Assembly: GCA_964354255.1 (NCBI GenBank)
Contig: CAYGYX010000057.1
Span: forward strand, 1-12,219
DNA length: 12,219 nucleotides
Direction: 5' to 3'
Source: VGBK01 sp964354255
GTDB taxonomy: Bacteria; Actinomycetota; Acidimicrobiia; Spongiisociales; UBA11373
Position numbers and translations under genes: made by a program. The notes below the pieces were generated by a model that ran no database searches, was not told the origin of the DNA, and worked only from the letters and a program-made list of their open reading frames with translations. Each line of letters begins with the position of its first letter. Position 1 is the stretch's first letter. Below, one piece after another: positions 5,998 to 11,476 of this stretch.

Positions 5998-6302
5998 TGC
6001 GACTGCGCAAGGGAGACACCGTCGTCGTCATCTCGGGCAAGGACAAGGGCCGTCAGGCCCGGGTCGCGGTGGTGATGCCCAAGGACCGCAAGATCATCGT
6101 GGAGGGAGTGGCCACCGCCAAGCGGCACTCGAAGCCGCGGGGCCGCACCATGCAGGGCGGCATCATCGACAAGGACATGCCCATCGACATCTCCAACGTC
6201 ATGATCGTCTGCCCCTCCTGTGGGGCCACTCGCCTCTCCGCCCGCTTCGACGCCGACGGGCACAAGCGCCGGGTGTGCGCCAAATGCGGAGGTGACCTGT
6301 GA
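5997..6302 (+). CDS. rplX: 50S ribosomal protein L24, zinc-ribbon type
   Basis: L24 is an assembly initiator of the large subunit. The 101-residue product begins MRLRKGDTVVVISGKDKGRQ, the KOW-type motif. VEGVATAKRHSKP and GGIIDKDMPIDISNVMIV follow, all family landmarks. The C-terminal part carries two cysteine pairs, CPSC (72 and 75) and CAKC (94 and 97), spaced like a zinc ribbon. E. coli, B. subtilis and M. tuberculosis L24 lack them, while Thermus L24 has a similar arrangement (recalled, not searched). Start ATG 5997 overlaps the rplN stop (TGATG). The gene's 3' end carries the Shine-Dalgarno sequence of rplE and overlaps that gene by 4 nt (GTGA). Confidence 0.96.
   Translation: MRLRKGDTVVVISGKDKGRQARVAVVMPKDRKIIVEGVATAKRHSKPRGRTMQGGIIDKDMPIDISNVMIVCPSCGATRLSARFDADGHKRRVCAKCGGDL
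6288..6293 (+). promoter_or_regulatory. Shine-Dalgarno sequence of rplE
   Basis: GGAGGT is placed 5 nt before the GTG start of rplE. It falls in the codons right after the last zinc-ribbon cysteine of L24 (Gly-Gly-Asp-Leu-stop), so the end of rplX serves both as coding sequence and as the ribosome binding site that fixes the GTG start. Confidence 0.75.
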
Positions 6303-6856
6303 CCCCCCGCCTCAAGGAGCGCTACCACGCCGAGGTGCACGACGCCCTCAAGGACCGCCTCGGCCTGGCGAACCCCATGCAGGTCCCCACTTTCTCCAAG
6401 ATCGTGGTGAACATGGGCCTGGGCGACGCCGTCGCCGACAAGACGGTGGTCGACGGGGCCGTCGCCGACCTGGCGCTGATCACCGGGCAGAAGCCGCGAG
6501 TGAACAAGTCGAGCAAGTCGATCGCCAACTTCAAGCTCCGGGCAGGCATGGCGGTGGGTGCCTCGGCCACGCTGCGCGGCGACCGCATGTGGGAGTTCCT
6601 CGACCGCCTCATCCAGGTGACCATCCCCCGGATCCGCGACTTCCGCGGGCTCAACCCGGATTCCTTCGACGGCCGGGGCAACTACAGCTTCGGGGTCACC
6701 GAGCAGTTGATCTTCCCGGAGATCCAGTACGACAAGGTGCAGAAGGTGCGGGGCATGGACATCACCATCTGTACCACCGCCGGCAACGACGAGGGCGGCC
6801 GCGCCCTGCTCGAGGCCTTCGGTTTCCCCTTCCGCCACCAGCAGGCAGGAGCGTGA
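6299..6856 (+). CDS. rplE: 50S ribosomal protein L5
   Basis: L5 binds 5S rRNA in the central protuberance and touches P-site tRNA. The 185-residue product has the family segments MQVPTFSKIVVNMGLGDAV (27-45), LITGQKPRVNKSSKSIANFK, GASATLRGDRMWEFLDRL, IPRIRDFRGLNPDSFDGRGN and YSFGVTEQLIFPEI, ending in GMDITICTTA and an EGGRALLEAFGFPF tail. The GTG start at 6299 follows GGAGGT at the ideal distance and overlaps the rplX stop (GTGA). The stop overlaps rpsN by one base. Confidence 0.97.
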   Translation: MTPRLKERYHAEVHDALKDRLGLANPMQVPTFSKIVVNMGLGDAVADKTVVDGAVADLALITGQKPRVNKSSKSIANFKLRAGMAVGASATLRGDRMWEFLDRLIQVTIPRIRDFRGLNPDSFDGRGNYSFGVTEQLIFPEIQYDKVQKVRGMDITICTTAGNDEGGRALLEAFGFPFRHQQAGA

Positions 6857-7041
6857 TGGCCAAGAAGTCGCTGATCATCAAGAACAAGCGCCCGCCCAAA
6901 TTCGCCGTGCGGGCCTATACCCGCTGCGGCCGCTGCGGGCGTCCCCGGGCCTACCTGCGCCAGTTCGGCATGTGCCGCATCTGCGTGCGCGACCTCGCCC
7001 ATCGCGGTGAGCTGCCCGGGGTGCGAAAGGCGGCGTGGTAG
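6856..7041 (+). CDS. rpsZ: 30S ribosomal protein S14 type Z (zinc-binding)
   Basis: S14 is a 30S head protein. The 61-residue length and two CxxC pairs, CGRC (Cys24, Cys27) and CRIC (Cys40, Cys43), identify the short zinc-binding C+ form. MAKKSLIIKNKRPPKFAVRA and YTRCGRCGRPRAYLRQFGMC are typical, as is the end GELPGVRKAAW, where other bacteria have GxIPGVxKASW. The alternative long, cysteine-free form, which some actinobacteria carry elsewhere in response to zinc limitation, is not in this window. ATG 6856 overlaps the rplE stop (TGATG). The gene is often labelled rpsN. Confidence 0.97.
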   Translation: MAKKSLIIKNKRPPKFAVRAYTRCGRCGRPRAYLRQFGMCRICVRDLAHRGELPGVRKAAW

Positions 7042-7043
7042 CC

Positions 7044-7439
7044 ATGCTCACCGATCCCGTCGCCGACATGCTCACCCGACTGCGCAACGCCAACCTGGCG
7101 CTGCACGAGTCGGTAGCCATGCCGTCCTCCCATCTCCGGGAGGAGATCGCCCGCATCCTGGCCGCCGAGGGCTACGTCGCCGGCTACGGCGTGCGTGCTG
7201 CCGGCAACAAGCGGGAGCTGGAAGTGCGCCTCCGCTACGGCAGCGACCGGAGCCGGGTGATCCAAGGCCTGCGCCGAGTCTCCCGACCGGGCCGCCGGGT
7301 CTATGCCGCCGCCGACGAGCTGCCCCGCACCCGGGGCGGCCTGGGCGTGGTGATCATCTCCACCTCTCAGGGCCTCATGCCCGACCGTGAGGCGCGGCGC
7401 CGCCGCCTGGGCGGCGAAATCCTCTGCGAGGTGTGGTGA
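7044..7439 (+). CDS. rpsH: 30S ribosomal protein S8
   Basis: S8 is a primary 16S rRNA-binding protein of the platform. In E. coli it represses the spc operon by binding near the L5 gene start. The 131-residue product starts MLTDPVADMLTRLRNANLAL and ends with the diagnostic GGLGVVIISTSQGLMPDREA and RRRRLGGEILCEVW. ATG 7044 is chosen because MLTDP fits the family. A GTG three codons upstream (7035) is in frame but would overlap the rpsZ stop and add MVA. The start lies 2 nt after the rpsZ TAG. The stop overlaps rplF by one base. I could not identify an S8-binding hairpin near rplE. Confidence 0.96.
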   Translation: MLTDPVADMLTRLRNANLALHESVAMPSSHLREEIARILAAEGYVAGYGVRAAGNKRELEVRLRYGSDRSRVIQGLRRVSRPGRRVYAAADELPRTRGGLGVVIISTSQGLMPDREARRRRLGGEILCEVW

Positions 7440-7984
7440 TGAGCCGCATCGGCAATGCCCCCGTGCCCTTGCCCTCCGGCGTCACCGTGGCGGCCGAGGG
7501 TTCGACGGTGACCGTGACCGGCCCCAAGGGGACCCTGTCCCGCACCTTCAGCGACCGGATCTCGTTCGCGGTGGCGGACGGCCGGATCGTCGTGAGCCGC
7601 CGCAACGACGAGCGGCAGTCGCGGGCGCTGCACGGCTTGAGCCGGGCCCTGCTGGCCAACATGGTGGCCGGCGTCTCCACAGGCTTCGTCAAGGAACTGC
7701 AGATGGTCGGGGTCGGCTATCGTGCCGCCCTCCAGGGGAACACCCTCGAGCTGCTGGTGGGCTTCTCCCACCCGGTGCGGGTGGCGGCCCCCGAGGGGAT
7801 CGGTTTCGAGGTGCCCGAGTCCACCCGCATCCTGGTGCGGGGCATCGACCTGGAGCGGGTCGGCCAGGTGGCCGCCGAGATCCGGCGGGTGCGCCCGCCG
7901 GAGCCCTACAAGGGCAAGGGCATCCGCTACGTGGACGAGAAGGTGCGCCGCAAGGCGGGCAAGGCAGGAGTGTCCGGGCGATGA
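7439..7984 (+). CDS. rplF: 50S ribosomal protein L6
   Basis: L6 is a two-domain protein at the base of the L7/L12 stalk, near the factor-binding site. The 181-residue product has the typical start MSRIGNAPVPLPSGVTV, TGPKGTLSRTF, the domain link SRALLANMVAGVSTGF, GVGYRAALQGNTLELLVGFS, and the C-terminal signature RPPEPYKGKGIRYVDEKVRR followed by KAGK. ATG 7439 fits the family. Two GTG codons just upstream (7433, 7436) would only add residues inside rpsH. It overlaps the rpsH stop as TGATG, and its own stop overlaps rplR (ATGA). Confidence 0.97.
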   Translation: MSRIGNAPVPLPSGVTVAAEGSTVTVTGPKGTLSRTFSDRISFAVADGRIVVSRRNDERQSRALHGLSRALLANMVAGVSTGFVKELQMVGVGYRAALQGNTLELLVGFSHPVRVAAPEGIGFEVPESTRILVRGIDLERVGQVAAEIRRVRPPEPYKGKGIRYVDEKVRRKAGKAGVSGR

Positions 7985-8334
7985 GTGCCATGAGACTCAG
8001 GGGACGGCCGCGCCGGCACTTCCGGGTGCGCCGCAAGATCCGGGGCAGCGCCGAGCGGCCCCGGCTGGCGGTGTTCCGCTCCAACCGCTACGTCTATGCC
8101 CAGGTCATCGACGACGACGGGGGCCGCACCCTGGCCTCCGCCTCGTCGCAGGAGGCCGGCTTGCGCGGGCGCACCTTGACGGCGGCCACCGCCGCCGAGG
8201 TCGGCAAGCTCATCGCTGCCCGGTGCAAAGAGGCCGGTATCGGCCGGGTCGTCTTCGACCGGGGAGGCTTCGCCTACCACGGTCGGGTGAAGGCGCTGGC
8301 AGATGCGGCGCGAGAGGAAGGGCTGGAGTTTTGA
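7981..8334 (+). CDS. rplR: 50S ribosomal protein L18
   Basis: L18 binds 5S rRNA together with L5. The 117-residue product is of usual length: an Arg-rich N-terminus (RLRGRPRRHFRVRRKIRGSA), ERPRLAVFRSNRYVYAQVID, TLASASSQEA, and the end RVVFDRGGFAYHGRVKALAD, then AAREEGLEF, which is the classical L18 C-terminus. ATG 7981 overlaps the rplF stop (ATGA). An internal ATG at 7990 would remove three residues and cannot be excluded. The end overlaps rpsE by 4 nt through an unusual TTGA junction. Confidence 0.97.
   Translation: MSAMRLRGRPRRHFRVRRKIRGSAERPRLAVFRSNRYVYAQVIDDDGGRTLASASSQEAGLRGRTLTAATAAEVGKLIAARCKEAGIGRVVFDRGGFAYHGRVKALADAAREEGLEF
8315..8321 (+). promoter_or_regulatory. Shine-Dalgarno sequence of rpsE
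   Basis: AGGAAGG sits 9 nt before the TTG at 8331, inside the last codons of rplR, and supports TTG as the rpsE start. A second GGAG (8325-8328) is only 2 nt from the start and is probably too close. Confidence 0.55.
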
Positions 8335-8897
8335 CCACGCAGCGCGGCAAAGAGGCATCTGAGTTCAACGAGCGGGTCATCGCCATCAACCGCGTCGCCA
8401 AGGTGGTCAAGGGCGGCCGGCGCTTCTCGTTCACCGCCCTGGTCACCGTCGGCGATGGCAACGGGAAGGTGGGCATCGGCTACGGCAAGGCCCGTGAGGT
8501 TCCCGCCGCCATCCAGAAGGGGGTGGAGGCGGCCCGCAAGGAAATGAAGCTGGTCCCTATGGCCGGCACAACGGTGATCCACGAGACGGTCGGCCGGCAG
8601 GGTGCTTCCCGGGTGCTCATCAAGCCGGCCGCCCCCGGCACCGGGGTCATCGCCGGCGGGGCGATGCGCCAGATCCTCGAAGCCGCCGGTATCCGCGACG
8701 TGCTGGCCAAGTCGCTGGGTTCCCCCACCCACATCAACGTGGCCCGGGCCACCATCGATGCCCTCTTCTCCCAGCAGCGTCCCGATGAGACCGCGCGGCG
8801 CCGGGGCAAGACCGCCGAGGAGGTCACCCCGCCGGGGCTGCTCGCCGCCTACCGCACCGCCGAGATGATGCGGGCCCAGCCCGGGTCCGGGTCGTGA
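8331..8897 (+). CDS. rpsE: 30S ribosomal protein S5 (TTG start)
   Basis: S5 is a 30S body protein at the mRNA entry site, important for decoding accuracy. The 188-residue product has the N-terminal double-stranded-RNA-binding-like domain (FNERVIAINRVAKVVKGG, FSFTALVTVGDGNGKVGIGY, GKAREVPAAIQKGVEAARK) and the C-terminal domain (GRQGASRVLIKPAAPGTGVI, AGGAMRQILEAAGIRDVLAK, SLGSPTHINVARATIDAL). A tail of about 40 residues follows, as in other actinobacteria. The family start region leaves no ATG or GTG before the conserved block; the first is a GTG deep in VAKVV. TTG 8331, overlapping the rplR stop as TTGA and 9 nt after AGGAAGG, is the best start. Confidence 0.95.
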   Translation: MTTQRGKEASEFNERVIAINRVAKVVKGGRRFSFTALVTVGDGNGKVGIGYGKAREVPAAIQKGVEAARKEMKLVPMAGTTVIHETVGRQGASRVLIKPAAPGTGVIAGGAMRQILEAAGIRDVLAKSLGSPTHINVARATIDALFSQQRPDETARRRGKTAEEVTPPGLLAAYRTAEMMRAQPGSGS

Positions 8898-8900
8898 GCG

Positions 8901-8905
8901 AGGAG
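8901..8905 (+). promoter_or_regulatory. Shine-Dalgarno sequence of rpmD
   Basis: AGGAG lies 9 nt before ATG 8915. Because it falls downstream of the competing GTG at 8894, it favours the ATG as the rpmD start. Confidence 0.55.
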
Positions 8906-8914
8906 TCACCGGCC

Positions 8915-9103
8915 ATGGCTGAGGACAAGACCCTGCGGATCACCCTGGTGCACAGCACCATCGGGGAGAAGCCCAAAACCCGGGCCTGCATCCGCACTCT
9001 CGGGCTGCGCCGGATCCGCCACACCGTGGAGCGCCCGGACAGTCCCGAGGTGCGTGGGCTCATCGCCCGGGTGCGCCACCTGGTGGAGGTCGAAGAGTCA
9101 TGA
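8915..9103 (+). CDS. rpmD: 50S ribosomal protein L30
   Basis: L30 is a small peripheral large-subunit protein. The 62-residue product, MAEDKTLRITLVHSTIGEKP and then RTLGLRRIRHTVERPD, VRGLIARVRHLVEVEE, matches the family in length and in the closing HLVEVEE. ATG 8915 is supported by AGGAG 9 nt upstream and by the normal N-terminal length. An in-frame GTG at 8894 would form a GTGA overlap with rpsE and add seven residues (MSEESPA). The overlap habit of this operon makes that a real alternative. The stop overlaps rplO (ATGA). Confidence 0.93.
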   Translation: MAEDKTLRITLVHSTIGEKPKTRACIRTLGLRRIRHTVERPDSPEVRGLIARVRHLVEVEES

Positions 9104-9537
9104 AACTGCATCACCTGAAGCCGTCCCCCGGCTCCCGGCGCGATCCCATCCGGGTCGGTCGGGGCGAGGCCGGCCGCCGGGGCAAGACCGCCGGGCGGGG
9201 CACCAAGGGCTCCAAGGCCCGCAAGAACATGCCCCGCTGGTTCGAGGGCGGGCAGATGCCCCTCTACCGTCGTCTCCCCAAGCTGCGCGGCTTCAAGCGG
9301 CCGGAGAAGGAGTCCTTCGCCGTGATCAACGTGGAGCGGCTCAACGAGTTTCGCCAGGGCTCCACGGTGGGCCCCGAAGAGCTGCGGGCCCGCGGCCTGG
9401 TCAAGAAGCGGGGCCGGGTCAAGGTGCTCGGCGAGGGCGAGCTGTCCAAGGGCCTCACCGTGCGCGCCCACGCCTTCAGCGTGGGAGCGGTGGAGCGGAT
9501 CCAGGCGGCGGGGGGAACGGTGGAGGTCATCGAGTGA
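9100..9537 (+). CDS. rplO: 50S ribosomal protein L15
   Basis: L15 is a late-assembling 23S rRNA-binding protein whose glycine/arginine-rich N-terminus is threaded into the subunit. The 145-residue product has MKLHHLKPSPGSRRDPIRVG, the motif RGKTAGRGTKGSKAR (about 26-41), FEGGQMPLYRRLPKLRGFK, and the C-terminal globular part with VKVLGEGELSKGLTVRAHAF and SVGAVERIQAAGGTVEVIE, all typical. ATG 9100 overlaps the rpmD stop (ATGA). It is followed by the only substantial gap of the window. Confidence 0.97.
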   Translation: MKLHHLKPSPGSRRDPIRVGRGEAGRRGKTAGRGTKGSKARKNMPRWFEGGQMPLYRRLPKLRGFKRPEKESFAVINVERLNEFRQGSTVGPEELRARGLVKKRGRVKVLGEGELSKGLTVRAHAFSVGAVERIQAAGGTVEVIE

Positions 9538-9620
9538 TCGGCGAGGCCGCCGCCGGGTTGGGGCCGTCCCTCCCGGGTGCGATATCCTCGTTCGTTCCCG
9601 CAGCAGGGGGCCGGGCCTAG
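9538..9620 (+). other. rplO-secY intergenic region
   Basis: This 83-nt stretch is the only real intergenic space in the window. It is GC-rich and shows no small gene by family match. A TATCCT at 9583-9588, a possible actinobacterial -10 (TAnnnT), and AGGGGG at 9605-9610 as a weak secY ribosome binding site are the only signals seen. A 5-bp inverted repeat (CCGGG at 9553-9557, CCCGG at 9572-9576) has a 14-nt loop and no T-tract. Confidence 0.8.
9558..9588 (+). promoter_or_regulatory. Weak candidate promoter for secY-adk-map
   Basis: TTGGGG (9558-9563) and TATCCT (9583-9588) are 19 nt apart and would start transcription roughly 25 nt before the secY ATG. The -35 is poor and the spacing is long, so this is a suggestion only. 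The TAnnnT form of the -10 and its position in the one non-coding gap are the reasons for listing it. Confidence 0.25.
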
Positions 9621-10910
9621 ATGCTTACCGTCTACCGCAACATGTTCCGGATCCGCGACCTCCGGAACAAGATCTTCTTCACTCTCCTCATCTTCCTCGT
9701 CTACCGGCTGGGCACCGCCATCCCGGTCCCCGGGGTCGACCTGGACGCGGTCGGGGAGTTCGCCGCCCTGGGCGAGCAGGCGGGCATCATGGGCCTGCTC
9801 AATCTGTTCTCCGGCGGGGCACTGGAGGCGTTCTCGGTCTTCACCCTGGGCATCATGCCCTACATCACGTCGTCGATCATCATGCAGCTGCTGGCGGTGG
9901 TCATCCCCCGTCTGCAGAAGCTGCAGGAGGAGGGGGAGACCGGGCGCAAGGTGATCACCCAGTGGACCCGCTACGTGACGGTGCTGCTCGCCCTGCTCCA
10001 ATCCACCGGCCTCACCTACCTGTTCCACCGGGGCACCCTCACCGGCGGCATCGACCTGATTCCCGAGTACGACGCCGGCCGGGTGCTCCTCATCGTGCTC
10101 ACCCTCACCGCCGGCACTGCCTTCATCATGTGGCTGGGCGAGCTGATCACTCAGCGCGGGGTGGGCAACGGCATGTCGCTGATCATCATGGTGAGCATCG
10201 TCAGCCAGATGCCCTCCCAGTTCTACGCCGTGCTGAAGTCCACCACCACCATCCGCTTCGGCATCGTGATGCTCCTGTTCCTGGGAATGACGGCGGGGAT
10301 CATCTTCGTGGACCAGGGCCAGCGGCGGATCCCGATCCAGTTCTCCAAGCGGGTGCGGGGGCGCCGGGTGCTCGGCGGACAGAGCACCTACATCCCGCTC
10401 AAGGTGAACACGGCCGGGGTCATCCCGATCATCTTCGCCTCGAGCATGCTCTACCTGCCGGCGATGCTGGTCACCTCCATCCCCAGCGGCGGCTTCTGGG
10501 GTTCCATCCGCAACTGGATCAACAACAACCTGGTGAGCTCCCGATCCTGGTGGTACGTGATCCTGTTCGGGTTGCTGATCGTGTTCTTCACCTACTTCTA
10601 CACCGCCATCCAGTTCGACCCGGTGCGCCAGTCCGACATGATCCAGCGCCAGGGCGGGTTCATCCCCGGCATCCGTCCCGGGTCGGCGACCACCCAGTAC
10701 CTGCAGCACATCATCAGCCGGATCACCCTTCCGGGGTCCCTGTTTCTGGCCGGCATCGCCGTGCTCCCCTCGGTGATTTCGATCATCTGGGGGATCAGCC
10801 TCGGCTTCAGCGGCATCTCCATCTTGATCGTGGTCGGGGTGTCCCTGGAGACCATGAAGCAGATCGAGAGCCAGTTGATGATGCGCAACTACGAAGGGTT
10901 CCTCACCTGA
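9621..10910 (+). CDS. secY: Preprotein translocase subunit SecY
   Basis: SecY is the membrane channel of the Sec translocon. It exports unfolded preproteins with SecA and inserts membrane proteins with SecE and SecG. The 429-residue product has ten hydrophobic segments, at about 18-36, 71-94, 118-136, 153-174, 181-198, 211-230, 263-287, 310-332, 370-390 and 393-412. Landmarks are YRLGTAIPVPGVD (28-40), LGIMPYITSSIIMQLL (76-91), GELITQRGVGNGMSLIIM (173-190), the basic cytosolic loop FSKRVRGRRVLGGQSTYIPL (241-260), and QGGFIPGIRPG (344-354), in the loop that contacts SecA/ribosome. The C-terminal QLMMRNYEGFL is the family end. ATG 9621 directly follows a TAG in frame. The Shine-Dalgarno (AGGGGG, 10 nt upstream) is weak. 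It overlaps adk by one base. Confidence 0.98.
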   Translation: MLTVYRNMFRIRDLRNKIFFTLLIFLVYRLGTAIPVPGVDLDAVGEFAALGEQAGIMGLLNLFSGGALEAFSVFTLGIMPYITSSIIMQLLAVVIPRLQKLQEEGETGRKVITQWTRYVTVLLALLQSTGLTYLFHRGTLTGGIDLIPEYDAGRVLLIVLTLTAGTAFIMWLGELITQRGVGNGMSLIIMVSIVSQMPSQFYAVLKSTTTIRFGIVMLLFLGMTAGIIFVDQGQRRIPIQFSKRVRGRRVLGGQSTYIPLKVNTAGVIPIIFASSMLYLPAMLVTSIPSGGFWGSIRNWINNNLVSSRSWWYVILFGLLIVFFTYFYTAIQFDPVRQSDMIQRQGGFIPGIRPGSATTQYLQHIISRITLPGSLFLAGIAVLPSVISIIWGISLGFSGISILIVVGVSLETMKQIESQLMMRNYEGFLT

Positions 10911-11476
10911 TGGGCCGGCGGCTGCTCATCGTCGGCCCGCCGGGCGCCGGCAAGGGCACTCAGGCGGTCATGATCGCCCGGGCGTTGGGCATCCCCCACA
11001 TCTCCACCGGGGAGATGCTGCGCGGGCACGTGGCCCGGGGTACCGAACTGGGCCGGCGGGCCAAGGTGATCATGGACGCCGGCGAGCTGGTCCCCGACGA
11101 GATCGTCATCGCCATGGTCAAGGAGCGCCTCGCCGAGGCCGACGCCGGGTGCGGGTTCCTGCTCGACGGGTTCCCCCGCACCGCCGGTCAGGCCGAGGCT
11201 CTCGACCGCGCGGTCGGCGACCGGCCCCTCGAGATGGTGCTCAGCCTCGAGGTGGGGGAGGACGAGGTAGTGCGCCGCCTGCTGAGGCGGGCCGAGCTCG
11301 AGGGCCGCAGCGACGACACCGAGGAGACGGTGCGCAACCGGATGTCGGTCTACCGGGCGCAGACCGAGCCGCTCATCGCCTACTACCGCCAGCATGGCAT
11401 CCTCCGCCCCGTCGAGGGGATGGGGACCATCGAGGAGATCTTCTCCAGGATCGCCGCCGCGCTCGCCGCGGCATGA
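10910..11476 (+). CDS. adk: Adenylate kinase (short-LID form)
   Basis: This enzyme converts AMP and ATP to two ADP in the cytosol and balances adenine nucleotides. The 188-residue product shows the P-loop GPPGAGKGTQ (9-18), the AMP-binding segment ISTGEMLRGHVARGTELG (31-48), GFLLDGFPRTAGQAEALD (82-99) with the catalytic-region Arg90, and a LID reduced to a few residues around RAELEGRSDDTEETVRNRM. There is no four-cysteine zinc LID. That short form is typical of actinobacteria. The gene follows secY as in most Gram-positive spc operons. ATG 10910 overlaps the secY stop (TGATG). The open frame upstream is only a shadow of secY. The stop overlaps map (ATGA). Confidence 0.97.
   Translation: MGRRLLIVGPPGAGKGTQAVMIARALGIPHISTGEMLRGHVARGTELGRRAKVIMDAGELVPDEIVIAMVKERLAEADAGCGFLLDGFPRTAGQAEALDRAVGDRPLEMVLSLEVGEDEVVRRLLRRAELEGRSDDTEETVRNRMSVYRAQTEPLIAYYRQHGILRPVEGMGTIEEIFSRIAAALAAA

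Noticed and set aside
6240..6340. S8-binding operator near the rplE start, as in the E. coli spc operon
   Set aside because: I could not find a convincing S8-site-like hairpin by eye. The area is fully coding with a plain Shine-Dalgarno sequence.
9553..9576. Inverted repeat after rplO as a terminator
   Set aside because: The stem is only 5 bp with a 14-nt loop and no T-run, so an intrinsic terminator cannot be supported.
9264..10709. Long open minus-strand frame of about 480 residues opposite rplO and secY
   Set aside because: Composition is Asp/His/Gly-rich, as expected from the complement of hydrophobic secY codons in high-GC DNA. No recognisable domain.
9962..10909. Plus-strand open frame upstream of and in frame with adk, suggesting a fusion protein
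   Set aside because: It lies entirely in another frame of secY and shows no domain. The family start and the TGATG junction put adk at 10910.
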